Assembly (NCBI GenBank): GCA_900541715.1
Contig: UQLI01000016.1
Location: 1-42,096 of the forward strand
Direction of reading: 5' to 3'
Length of the DNA stretch: 42,096 nt
From: an uncultured Collinsella sp.
GTDB lineage: Bacteria > Actinomycetota > Coriobacteriia > Coriobacteriales > Coriobacteriaceae
Shown here: positions 1-8,014 of the stretch, piece after piece
Position numbering within the stretch: position 1 is the stretch's first letter
Layout of the letters: each line of letters opens with the position of its first letter
The notes under the pieces: model-generated
The model's database searches: none
Seen by the model: only the letters and a program-made list of their open reading frames with translations
Told to the model about the DNA's origin: nothing
Program-made: the position numbers and the translations under genes

Positions 1-168
1 CTTGCAGCGACGGACCTCAGGACACTCTTACACCACGTCTGCGCGCGCGACCTTGTTTTGATTGTTTGGGGCAGGCACGAGGCGCGGAAACGATGTCTGG
101 AGCGACGGAGCGGCCCGGAATTCATCCGTAGAGGTCTTCATTGGCTGCGCCAGGAGTGTCCCTAACTG

Positions 169-206
169 CCGGAGGGGGTGTCTGCCGTGGCAGACACCCC
201 CTCCGG
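169..206 (-). terminator. hairpin terminator of the acyltransferase gene
   Basis: Two perfectly complementary 18-bp arms (169-186 and 189-206) are separated by only 2 bases, starting 24 bases past the stop codon of the minus-strand acyltransferase. There is no clear U-run on the minus side, so termination is inferred from position and stem strength. The rest of 1-229 shows no gene that I can support. Confidence 0.6.
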
Positions 207-229
207 ATGTGGGAAGTTTGCGCTGCAGG

Positions 230-2446
230 TTACTTGTCGGTGCCCAGCTTGTGCGGCTTGAGAGCGAGCGCATTGACGAGTGCGTCGGTGGCAGACTTGA
301 CGGCTGCCGGCTGCGGATCGTTGACGTGATCCTCGGGGTGTACGGGCAGGTCCTTCTTGACGGCATCGTGGATCAAGTTGAGGTACTCAGTCACGCCAGT
401 GGTCGATAGATGCGTGCCATCGCCATCGAACAGGTCGTTGCGGTTGGCACTGTATCCGTACCAGTCGATAACGCGTACGTTCTTGTAGCGCGTAGCGGCG
501 CTGGCGATGGCCTGGTTGGTAGAGCCAACCCACGGCTGCGGGCTGCGCGTGTTCACAAACACCACAATACGCTTATCTCCTGCATCGGCCATGATGGCGT
601 CGATTTGGTCGTCGGTTACCAAGCCGTTGGTGCCCAGCGCAAAGACCACGATCTTGCCGGCAAGGTTCTGTTGAAGATAGCCCTCAAATGTCGCACGGCC
701 CGCATCGAACTGTCGGCCCTTTTCGGCATCGATATGGCTGTGCGGGAACACGCCGTCAAAGGAATCAACGGCGCGCAGCGACACGGAGTCACCGATCATC
801 AACAGGTCGTAGGAGCCGTCGGGGAAGCCGTCGTTGTCCTTGTCGGTGTCGTCGGCCGCCTGCTGGTCGGTGGGTGCGGCGTTCTTGGCTTCCTTGTTCA
901 GAACTTCGGCGCCCTCGCCGCTCAGCGCAGACGTCTCGGGCACAAAGATCAGGCCGCCCAGTGCAACGACCAACACGACAGCGCAGGCTGCGCAGGCAGG
1001 GACGTGCGCGCGCACCCAGTTGGCGGGCGTGGCGGTGCCGTCGCGGAACTCGGATACGGTGCGCCCAAAGGCGCCCTTTCTAAACGGCGTCTCGATAAAG
1101 CGATATGAGCATTCGGCCACGGCGACCACCAACAGCACCTGCAAAATGTACTGCCACCACGGTGTATCGTTGATGTTGGCGACCGGGTTCATAAGCAACA
1201 GCAGGGGATAGTGCCACAGGTAGATGCTGTACGAGCGCTTGCCAACCCATACGAGCGGCTCGGCGGACAGCGCGCGGGCAACCATTCCCTGGGGCTGCAC
1301 GCAGGCCGCGATGACCATGAGCGTGAGGATCGAGCACAGCAGCGTGCCTCCGCGATACTGGAAGGCGGTGTAGCCGTTGGTGAGCGCGACCATGGCGGCA
1401 AGGCCAACCAGACCCACGACGCCCAACACATCGATGGATGCGGGCGAGGACCAAAAACGCACGAGGACGCTCGGCTGTGCCGGGGCGGTCTCGGCTGCTT
1501 CGTCGGCCTTCTCGCCAGGCTTGCCCTCGGCGTTCTTGCCGTGCTTGGCGGCCCCGACCAAGCGGTCGAGCCCCAAACGACGAGCGAGACGCACCGGCGC
1601 CAGGTCGCGATCGGGGATAAAGGCCATCCAGGCACCCAGCAGCAGCGAGAACACGCGGGTGTCGGTGCCGTAGTACACGCGGCTGGGGTCGGCGGCAGGG
1701 TTGTAAAGCACCATCATGGCGAGGGCAGATACCGCGGCAAGGCCCAGAACCACGCGGCGCGTGTTGGGTTTGCTCACATGCATGGATACCATGGCAAACA
1801 GCAGTGGCGGCCAAATCAGGTAGAACTGTTCCTCGATGGCAAGCGACCAAAAGTGCGTGAGCGGCGAGGGGTCGCCCAGAGCATTGAAGTACGAGACGTT
1901 TTGGGCAATCTGCCACCAGTTGTTGAAGAACAACAGCGACGGCAGGATGTCGGGGCGCATCTTGGTGAGCATCACGTGGTTGAAGACGGTGCACAGAGCA
2001 CAGGTCACCACCACGACGGTCACCACGGCGGGGACCAGGCGACGGATGCGGCGGATCCAGAAGCTCTTGAGGTCGATGCGGCCGGTCTTAGCGACTTCGT
2101 TGAGCAGCAAGCGCGTGATCAGATAGCCCGAAAGCACAAAGAAGATCGTGACGCCGAGCAGGCCGCCCTGAGCCCACGTGAGGTTAAGGTGATAGAGCAC
2201 CACCGCGACGACGGCGAGCGTGCGCAGGCCGTCGAGTGCAGGGATGTAGCGGGACTTGGGGCGAGCAGGCGTCTGCTCCGCGGCGGGAGTGTTGGCGCGG
2301 CCCGCGTTGTTGGCAGAAGCGCGATGGGGGCTCGTGGTGCGTCGCGGCTCGTTGGCACGGCGTTCGCTCTTCACGCGTTCGTGCGGCGCCGGCTCGTTGC
2401 CCGTGCGGCGTCGACCGCGCGAGCCCGATTGCGAGAATTGTTCCAT
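230..2446 (-). CDS. OatA-like membrane acyltransferase with SGNH domain
   Basis: 738 aa. A basic, disordered N-terminus (about 65 residues, Arg/Pro/Ala-rich) precedes an acyltransferase-3 membrane domain opening with the typical PALDGLRTLAVVAVVLYH, followed by FFVLSGYLIT, SFWIRRIRRLVPA and HFWSLAIEEQFYLIWP; about ten membrane helices follow. After the last helix an extracytoplasmic SGNH-type domain carries GDSVSLRA (nucleophile Ser), GTNG and DGTHLSTTG (Asp/His). Family knowledge: such two-domain proteins move an acetyl group across the membrane onto peptidoglycan or surface glycans (OatA type). A charged insert (Lys/Glu/Ala-rich, near residues 300-325) sits between membrane helices. The gene is transcribed alone, divergent from ribokinase. 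The exact acceptor cannot be read from the sequence. Confidence 0.9.
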   Translation of the reverse strand: MEQFSQSGSRGRRRTGNEPAPHERVKSERRANEPRRTTSPHRASANNAGRANTPAAEQTPARPKSRYIPALDGLRTLAVVAVVLYHLNLTWAQGGLLGVTIFFVLSGYLITRLLLNEVAKTGRIDLKSFWIRRIRRLVPAVVTVVVVTCALCTVFNHVMLTKMRPDILPSLLFFNNWWQIAQNVSYFNALGDPSPLTHFWSLAIEEQFYLIWPPLLFAMVSMHVSKPNTRRVVLGLAAVSALAMMVLYNPAADPSRVYYGTDTRVFSLLLGAWMAFIPDRDLAPVRLARRLGLDRLVGAAKHGKNAEGKPGEKADEAAETAPAQPSVLVRFWSSPASIDVLGVVGLVGLAAMVALTNGYTAFQYRGGTLLCSILTLMVIAACVQPQGMVARALSAEPLVWVGKRSYSIYLWHYPLLLLMNPVANINDTPWWQYILQVLLVVAVAECSYRFIETPFRKGAFGRTVSEFRDGTATPANWVRAHVPACAACAVVLVVALGGLIFVPETSALSGEGAEVLNKEAKNAAPTDQQAADDTDKDNDGFPDGSYDLLMIGDSVSLRAVDSFDGVFPHSHIDAEKGRQFDAGRATFEGYLQQNLAGKIVVFALGTNGLVTDDQIDAIMADAGDKRIVVFVNTRSPQPWVGSTNQAIASAATRYKNVRVIDWYGYSANRNDLFDGDGTHLSTTGVTEYLNLIHDAVKKDLPVHPEDHVNDPQPAAVKSATDALVNALALKPHKLGTDK

Positions 2447-2539
2447 AAAACATCATCCAATGACGAGAATAATCAGCACGTATTCATTGTAGCTGCCTGC
2501 TCCTGTGAATGCTTGCTGCTGGCGCAACCTCAAGGGTGC

Positions 2540-2569
2540 GTTCACATCAAAGTGAACTAAAGTTATAGA
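2540..2569 (+). promoter_or_regulatory. putative promoter with overlapping operator for ribokinase
   Basis: TTCACA (2541-2546) and TATAGA (2564-2569) are spaced by 17 bases. The inverted repeat GTTCAC-N6-GTGAAC (2540-2557) overlaps the -35 box, which is the layout of a repressor site. No regulator gene is adjacent. Promoter assignment is by eye. Confidence 0.4.
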
Positions 2570-2632
2570 GGTGCGAAGGCGCGCAATCGACGGTCGACGG
2601 TGGGTGCAAAGCCCGCAGATGAGGAGGTTTCC

Positions 2633-3595
2633 ATGGCAGATCGCGGCATCGTTGCGGTGTTCGGCAGCATGAACATGGACCTTTCGGTGGCGTGCGAGCG
2701 CATACCGCGTGCGGGCGAGACCGTCGGCGGCAGCGGGTTTATCACCAACGCCGGCGGCAAGGGCGCCAATCAGGCCGTAGCTGCCGCGCGTATGGGCGCG
2801 TGCACGCACATGATCGGCGCGGTCGGTCGCGACGCGTTCGGCGCATCGCTCGTGGTGGGGCTCCAAGACGCCGGCGTGGACTGTGACTTTGTAGTGCATC
2901 GCGATGACGTGGAGACGGGAACGGCGACCATCATTCGCTGCAAGGGCGACAACCGCATCATACTGTCACCGGGCGCCAACCATGCGCTTGCGGGCGCGGA
3001 CGTTGCCTGCGCGCTGAGGCGTCTGGTGGCCCATGAGCTCGACGGCGACGCCAGCGAGATTGCCCCGGCTGCCGGAAGCGTCTTTATCGCCCAGGGCGAA
3101 TGTGACCTTGCGGCGACGGCCGAGGCGCTTGTTTGTGCTCACGAGCTGGGGTTCTATACGGTCTTTAATCCAGCGCCTGCCTGCGAGCTGCCTGCGGAGG
3201 TCTGGCCTGCGGTCGACCTGGTCTGCCCCAACGAGACCGAGTGCCAGGTTCTGACGGGCATTCTGCCCACGGATGATGCAAGCTGCGTCGCGGCGCTCAA
3301 TGCGCTGCTCGACAAGGGTGCCGGGGCTGCGGTCATCACGTTGGGCGGTGCCGGCTCGGTTACGCTCGGCGATGGCGGTGAGCTGCTGCGCATGCCGGCA
3401 CTTTCGAGTACGGTAGTCGATACCACGGCCGCCGGCGATACGTTTATCGGCGCGTTGGCGGCGGCTCGCCTAGAGGGCCTGCCGCTCTTTGAGTGCATGG
3501 CCGCGGGTGCTCGCGCCTCGGCAGTGACGGTGTCGCGCCTGGGCGCTCAGCAATCGATTCCCACGCGCGCCGAAGTTGAACATTGGTTTGGTTAA
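2633..3595 (+). CDS. rbsK: ribokinase (PfkB family)
   Basis: 320 aa from the ATG at 2633, chosen because GAGGAGG lies 6-12 bases upstream; an in-frame upstream start at 2600 has no such site. The protein begins with the PfkB fold (VFGSMNMDLSV), has the ribose-binding GGKGANQAVAAARMG near residue 41, and ends with the nucleotide/anion-hole signature DTTAAGDTFIGAL (catalytic Asp269). Family role: ATP-dependent phosphorylation of D-ribose to ribose-5-phosphate in the cytosol. It lies 30 bases before a nucleoside hydrolase, which releases ribose from nucleosides, so the two are probably one salvage operon. A related sugar kinase specificity cannot be excluded. Confidence 0.88.
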   Translation: MADRGIVAVFGSMNMDLSVACERIPRAGETVGGSGFITNAGGKGANQAVAAARMGACTHMIGAVGRDAFGASLVVGLQDAGVDCDFVVHRDDVETGTATIIRCKGDNRIILSPGANHALAGADVACALRRLVAHELDGDASEIAPAAGSVFIAQGECDLAATAEALVCAHELGFYTVFNPAPACELPAEVWPAVDLVCPNETECQVLTGILPTDDASCVAALNALLDKGAGAAVITLGGAGSVTLGDGGELLRMPALSSTVVDTTAAGDTFIGALAAARLEGLPLFECMAAGARASAVTVSRLGAQQSIPTRAEVEHWFG

Positions 3596-3625
3596 ACGAT
3601 AAAGACGGAGAAGCGGAGTAGAACA

Positions 3626-4600
3626 ATGACAACCAAGAAGCTGATCCTTGATCTGGATATGGGTGTGGACGATGCGATGGCGCTGGCCTATGCCATCGCG
3701 AGCCCCGAGGTGGAGCTCGTGGGCATCACCACGTGCTTTGGCAACGTGCGCGTCGAGCAATCGGCGCACAACTGCCTTGCGGTGCTCGATCTGCTGGGTC
3801 GCCCCGAGGTTCCGGTGTACCTGGGTGCCGACCGTCCTCTGCAGGCGACTGAGCCCTATACGCCGCCGGCGTCCACCGCGCTCATTCACGGCAAGAACGG
3901 CATCGGCGGCGCGAGCGTGCCCGCGTCGCCCTACGAGCCGGTGGGGGCGACCTCGGCCGACGGCAACGCTGCGGTCGATTATCTGATCGATGCCGCGCGC
4001 ACCTATGGTCCCGATCTGGTCTACGTAGCGACTGGCCCGCTCTCCAACCTGGCGCTCGCCCTGGAGCGCGATGCGGCGGCGATGATGTCCATCGGCCGCG
4101 TGGTCGTGATGGGCGGCGCCCTTACCGTGCCCGGCAACGTGAGCGCGGGCGCCGAGGCCAATATGGCGAGCGACCCCGAGGCAGCCGACGCGGTGCTGCG
4201 CTCGGGCCGTAAGCTCACCATGGTGGGTCTGGACGTGACGCATCGCGTGGTGCTCACACGCCGCGACATTGCCGGCTGGACGGGCTCGGGCACCATGGCG
4301 GGCTGCGCATTTGCGAGCATGGTCGAGCACTACATTGGCTCGTACGAGATGAACGCACCCTACCTGGGTGGTTGTGCGCTGCACGATCCGCTGGCCGTTG
4401 CCGTGGCGATCGACCCCACGCTCGTAGGTGCGCTCGGCTGCAACCTGCGTGTTGATCTGCTGGGCGAGTACCGCGGTCGTACCATCTGCGATGAGCGCCG
4501 CCTGTCCGATCCGGACAAGAGTGCGCTTGTGGCACTGACCGTGGATGCTCCGCGCTTCCTCGTGGAGTTTAAGGCACGCATGGCTCGCATCTTGGGCTAA
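3626..4600 (+). CDS. inosine-uridine preferring nucleoside hydrolase
   Basis: 324 aa, normal length for the IUNH family. The N-terminal calcium-binding loop is present as DLDMGVDDA (Asp9, Asp11, Asp15, Asp16; the usual form is DTDPGxDDA). Later family signatures are VYVATGPLSNLALAL, VVMGGAL, AEANMASDPEAADAV (usual AEFN) and HDPLAVAVAIDP, which provides the catalytic His-Asp. Known reaction: hydrolysis of the N-glycosidic bond of ribonucleosides to base and ribose. It follows ribokinase by 30 bases, which would capture the ribose product. The substitutions in the first and third motifs leave base preference open. Confidence 0.88.
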   Translation: MTTKKLILDLDMGVDDAMALAYAIASPEVELVGITTCFGNVRVEQSAHNCLAVLDLLGRPEVPVYLGADRPLQATEPYTPPASTALIHGKNGIGGASVPASPYEPVGATSADGNAAVDYLIDAARTYGPDLVYVATGPLSNLALALERDAAAMMSIGRVVVMGGALTVPGNVSAGAEANMASDPEAADAVLRSGRKLTMVGLDVTHRVVLTRRDIAGWTGSGTMAGCAFASMVEHYIGSYEMNAPYLGGCALHDPLAVAVAIDPTLVGALGCNLRVDLLGEYRGRTICDERRLSDPDKSALVALTVDAPRFLVEFKARMARILG

Positions 4601-4608
4601 GTTGTCTT

Positions 4609-4681
4609 TTTGGGACGGGACTTTTTTGACTGGTATGATTGGTGCGACCATTCGAACCAGCTAAAAGAGCCCCGTCCCAAA
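4609..4681. repeat. imperfect GGGACGGG palindrome, probable terminator
   Basis: Arms 4609-4634 and 4656-4681 (TTTGGGACGGG... and ...CCCGTCCCAAA) are imperfectly complementary with T/A-rich inner parts. The same design occurs as a perfect palindrome at 30387-30448. It starts 8 bases after the nucleoside hydrolase stop and ends 22 bases before luxS, so it probably ends the ribokinase-hydrolase transcript. Confidence 0.6.
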
Positions 4682-4703
4682 TTGACTACCGAGAGGATCT
4701 GCT

Positions 4704-5192
4704 ATGGAGCGCATTGCGAGTTTTTCCGTTGACCATCTGCTGCTTGAGCCCGGCGTGTATGTGAGCCGCATCGACCGCGATCCGGCGACCGGGGCCGCCG
4801 TCACCACCTTTGACCTGCGCCTGACCACGCCCAACAAGGAGCCGGTCATGAACACGGCCGAGTGCCACACCATCGAGCACCTGGGCGCGACGTTCCTTCG
4901 CAATCATGCCGAGTGGTCGGGCCGCATTGTCTACTTTGGCCCCATGGGCTGCCGCACGGGCTTTTACCTGGTTGTGTTTGGCGAGGTGACGAGCGAGGAG
5001 ATCCTGCCGCTCGTGCGTGAGCTGTTCGAGTTTGTCGCCGGCTTTGAGGGCGATGTCCCCGGTGCCGCTCCCGAGGAGTGCGGTAACTACCTGGACCAGA
5101 ACCTCCCCATGGCCAACTGGCTTGCGCGCCGCTACCTCGACCGCGACCTGGCCGATATCGACGAGAAGCACCTGCACTATCAGCAGGCGTAA
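4704..5192 (+). CDS. luxS: S-ribosylhomocysteine lyase (LuxS)
   Basis: 162 aa, the usual LuxS length. The metal site is complete: His55 and His59 in HTIEH, and Cys126 in PEECGNY; catalytic Glu58 is in the same HTIEH motif and Cys83 lies in GPMGCRTGFYL. Reaction: S-ribosylhomocysteine to homocysteine plus 4,5-dihydroxy-2,3-pentanedione, the precursor of autoinducer-2, within the activated methyl cycle. It is separated from the hydrolase by a palindrome and followed by its own terminator, so it is probably monocistronic. No Pfs (MTA/SAH nucleosidase) gene is adjacent. Confidence 0.97.
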   Translation: MERIASFSVDHLLLEPGVYVSRIDRDPATGAAVTTFDLRLTTPNKEPVMNTAECHTIEHLGATFLRNHAEWSGRIVYFGPMGCRTGFYLVVFGEVTSEEILPLVRELFEFVAGFEGDVPGAAPEECGNYLDQNLPMANWLARRYLDRDLADIDEKHLHYQQA

Positions 5193-5201
5193 GGGCTTTA
5201 T

Positions 5202-5232
5202 CGCCCAAAACGCGCGCATTGGGCGCCTTTTT
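5202..5232 (+). terminator. intrinsic terminator after luxS
   Basis: A 7-bp stem CGCCCAA/TTGGGCG (5202-5208 and 5219-5225) is followed by CC and five T, 9 bases after the luxS stop. Confidence 0.7.
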
Positions 5233-5253
5233 GCTGAGTGGTCGGGACGAGTG

Positions 5254-5315
5254 TTTAAAATCGCTTATGTTTGTTCTAGAATGTTCATACTGTCACATAA
5301 ACGAACAGGAGCGAA
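5254..5315 (+). promoter_or_regulatory. putative promoter with repeated TGTTC half-sites
   Basis: TTTAAA (5254-5259) and TAGAAT (5277-5282) are 17 bases apart. Around and after the -10 box are repeated half-sites: TGTTTGTTC, TGTTCATAC and, inverted, ATAAACGAACA and GCGAACA. Clustered TGTTCG-type half-sites are typical of DeoR-family sugar regulators. No such regulator is encoded nearby. Confidence 0.35.
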
Positions 5316-5316
5316 C

Positions 5317-5961
5317 ATGCATATCTACTCTGTCAACGATCCCGAGTTCAAGTCCTATGGCAACGTTTGGGATAACGTTCCGTCCGAGCTTACGTCGCCC
5401 GTGCTCGAGGCGCTCTCTGCCACGCCCATTCCCGAGGGCAGCAAGTACGTTGCGAGTGCGCCGGAGCTCGAGGACGTCAAGGATGCCGACAAGCTTGGCT
5501 TTCTCATGTTTGGTGGCCGTCCCTTCCAGCTCGGCTGGTGCAACGGCCACAATACACGACTCAACTGCCTGGAGTATCACCGCGCGAGCGAATTCAACTT
5601 GGGCGCTCGCGACTTTATCCTGCTCGTGGCGCATCGCTGGGAGATCGAGGACGGCAAGCTCGACACCGCGTGCGTCAAGGCGTTTCGCGTGCCGGCGGGT
5701 ACGGTCGTCGAAGTCTTCAACACCACGCTCCACTACACGCCGTGCATGGTCGACGACGGTGGCTTCCAGGTGATGGTGGCGCTGCCCGCCGGCACCAACG
5801 GCCCGCGCCCCGAGGCTGCGGCCGACATGCCCACGGCCGGCGACAGCTACTGCTACTGGAAGGCCGACAAGTGGGTTCTCTGCCATGCTGACAGCCCCAA
5901 GGCTGCCGAGGGCGGCTACGTAGGCCTCATCGGCAAGAACCTCGACATCACCGTGGACTAG
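5317..5961 (+). CDS. DUF4867-like cupin protein
   Basis: 214 aa from the ATG at 5317, preceded by AGGAGC. There is no signal peptide, so it is probably cytosolic. The sequence is rich in beta-strand-like segments, with EYHRASEFNLGARDFILLVAHRWEI, then FRVPAGTVVEVFNTTLHYTPC and GFQVMVALPAGTN, consistent with a cupin-type barrel. I recognise it as similar to DUF4867 proteins, which occur near carbohydrate genes and resemble sugar-modifying cupins; no enzymatic function is established from what I can see. It has its own promoter with sugar-regulator-like half-sites and is closed by a strong palindrome, so it is likely a single-gene unit. Confidence 0.7.
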   Translation: MHIYSVNDPEFKSYGNVWDNVPSELTSPVLEALSATPIPEGSKYVASAPELEDVKDADKLGFLMFGGRPFQLGWCNGHNTRLNCLEYHRASEFNLGARDFILLVAHRWEIEDGKLDTACVKAFRVPAGTVVEVFNTTLHYTPCMVDDGGFQVMVALPAGTNGPRPEAAADMPTAGDSYCYWKADKWVLCHADSPKAAEGGYVGLIGKNLDITVD

Positions 5962-5966
5962 CGCAT

Positions 5967-6017
5967 CGCCCCAAACCACCACAAAGGTGCCTGTCTCCTT
6001 TGCGGTGGTTTGGGGCG
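5967..6017. terminator. long palindrome after the DUF4867-like gene
   Basis: 21-base arms (5967-5987 and 5997-6017) pair with one mismatch around a 9-base loop, starting 6 bases after the stop. The arm CCTTTGCGGTGGTTTGGGG resembles part of the leader upstream of mgtA (19481-19500). There is no strong U-run; a bidirectional terminator or repeat unit is inferred. Confidence 0.55.
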
Positions 6018-6130
6018 GGCGGATATCGGGAAGTGCCAGACGGGGGAGGCTGCCGGGCGCCTTGCCGTCTGCGGATTTTGGGACATGTGGCCCGCTTTTT
6101 GAGCCTGCCTGTCGGTACACTAAAAGCACT

Positions 6131-8014
6131 ATGGGTACCCGCGAGCGACATATCGGCAACGCGGCCGCCCGATCCGCACCCGTGGCGGATCCCAGGGGCG
6201 GCAGGCTCTTCGCCATGCCGCGATTCCTTGTTGGCATAACACATCAGGTGTACCGTCACCGCGTCTTTGCTATCGCCGGTGTCATCACCGCGATGTTCCT
6301 CATGCTTTTGGCAGTCTTGCCGGCGCTGTTCGCCTTCGACCCCAAACTTTCTAACGCCGTGCCCGCCTATAGCGAGGTGTCCGAAGAGGTCGTGGATGCG
6401 CTCGTCCATTCGAGCTCTCTGGCGTTGCTTGTTGCCGCAATTGCATTTTCGATCTGGGGCGTATCGGTCTATCTGCGCTGTTTGGACTATGTGTTGCGCC
6501 GCCGTCTTGTTGCCATCGCCACCATCTGCGCCCTGTGGATGATCGAAGTCATTCTCAAGTACAAGTCGTTCACGCCGTTCTATGCCACCGTGCTGTGGTA
6601 CCTGTACTACGTGCCCATGACGCTCATTCCGCTGCTCTACCAGTTGTGTGGTCTGCGTCTTGCGGGCCTGGAGCAACACCGCCTGGGTCGCCGCTACTGC
6701 GCTGCGCTGTGGATTATGGCTATCCTGCTTATCGGATTTGTGCTCACCAACGATTTTCACCAGCAGGTCTTCCGCTTTGACCGTACAAGCGACACCTGGA
6801 GCAACGATTACACGTACGGCTGGGGTTATTTCGCCGTCCTCGTGTGGACGGCCTTTAACTTTGTGGCCTTTTTTATCCTGGTGGGCCGGTCCTCGTCCTT
6901 TCGCATCCAACGTTTCTCGGGCACGGCGGCGCTCGTGCTGCTGGGCGGCGCGTTCTTTGCCATCTCATATGCGTTGCGCGTGCCCTGGGCATGGAGGCTC
7001 AACTTCTCGCTCGTCTATTGCGTCTTGTGCGTGGTGGCGATGGAAATCTGTCTCGATTGCGGTGTCGTTCCGTCATATCACGACATCGCCGGCATTTTCG
7101 ACACCTTGCCGCTTGACCTCAAAGTTCTAACGCGCGACCTGCAGGAAGTCTATGCCACGCCAGTGTCAAAGCCAATGCCGGTGGGCGTGCGCGAGGAGTT
7201 GCGGACCCAGGCGCACAGCCGCGCCCATGCCTTTGCCGTGGCGTCCGATCCCGATGTGATGTGCCGTGCCTTTCCACTGCTGGGCGGATCGGCCCTGCTT
7301 GCCCAAGACGTGTCGGATCTCAACGAGCTTAACCGTGAACTGGCACATCGTCGTATGGAGCTGCAGCGTCAAAATGAGCTGCTCGCCGCCGACTACGACC
7401 TTAAGACGCATTTGGCAGATCAAGAGGCCGAGACCTTATTGGTCCAAGACGTGGACCAAGCGCTTGCCCGCGCGCTCGAAGGGATGTACGACCTGCTGAG
7501 CTCGCTGCCGCCATTGACCGACGAAGCGTCTTCGCACGAGCGCTACCGCATGCTGCAGCGCGCCAAGATGCTCGTCGCCTATTGCAAGCGCAAGGGGTCG
7601 CTCACGTTGGCACAGCACGGGGAGAGCGGTTTTGATCGCGACCGCATTCAGCTCATTGCCAACGAACTCGCAAGCGACCTGCGCACCATCGATATCGATT
7701 GCGCCTCGATTATCGCCATACGGCGCCCGTTGCACGCCAGTACGGTAAGCGCCCTGTACGACTGCGTGTATGACTTTGCGTTTTTTGCCTACACCACCGA
7801 CCATCCGGCGCTTATGTATCACTTGGGCGATCATGACCGATGCAGTGTCGAGCTGCGTGCCGCGCTTTTTTCCAACGATGATGCAGATCTTTCGCAGACG
7901 CCCGCTGCGCAAGAGCTCGAAAGCGCTCTGCAAGGGCGCAACGTGGCATACCGCCTTGAGGGCGAGCCCGGCCAGCTGCGCATGATCGTCTTGATGCCGA
8001 GGGCGGGTGAGTGA
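6131..8014 (+). CDS. 7TM sensor protein with degenerate histidine-kinase-like C-terminus
   Basis: 627 aa from the ATG at 6131 (a start at Met28 is also possible). Eight hydrophobic segments span roughly residues 40-305. The stretch around LWYLYYVPMTLIPLLYQ and LTNDFHQQVFRFD matches the histidine-kinase N-terminal 7TM domain. A cytoplasmic coiled coil (ELNRELAHRRMELQRQNELLAADYDLK) follows, then about 190 residues at the place of a kinase core. There I see no DHp histidine motif, no Asn box and no glycine boxes, so it should not bind ATP or phosphorylate. It overlaps the next gene by 4 bases (GTGA). Inference: a sensory or scaffold partner of the downstream kinase. Confidence 0.75.
   Translation: MGTRERHIGNAAARSAPVADPRGGRLFAMPRFLVGITHQVYRHRVFAIAGVITAMFLMLLAVLPALFAFDPKLSNAVPAYSEVSEEVVDALVHSSSLALLVAAIAFSIWGVSVYLRCLDYVLRRRLVAIATICALWMIEVILKYKSFTPFYATVLWYLYYVPMTLIPLLYQLCGLRLAGLEQHRLGRRYCAALWIMAILLIGFVLTNDFHQQVFRFDRTSDTWSNDYTYGWGYFAVLVWTAFNFVAFFILVGRSSSFRIQRFSGTAALVLLGGAFFAISYALRVPWAWRLNFSLVYCVLCVVAMEICLDCGVVPSYHDIAGIFDTLPLDLKVLTRDLQEVYATPVSKPMPVGVREELRTQAHSRAHAFAVASDPDVMCRAFPLLGGSALLAQDVSDLNELNRELAHRRMELQRQNELLAADYDLKTHLADQEAETLLVQDVDQALARALEGMYDLLSSLPPLTDEASSHERYRMLQRAKMLVAYCKRKGSLTLAQHGESGFDRDRIQLIANELASDLRTIDIDCASIIAIRRPLHASTVSALYDCVYDFAFFAYTTDHPALMYHLGDHDRCSVELRAALFSNDDADLSQTPAAQELESALQGRNVAYRLEGEPGQLRMIVLMPRAGE

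Noticed and set aside
28..409. Short ORFs on both strands at the left edge
   Set aside because: They span the terminator hairpin and the 3' end of the acyltransferase and are Ser/Arg-rich shadows.
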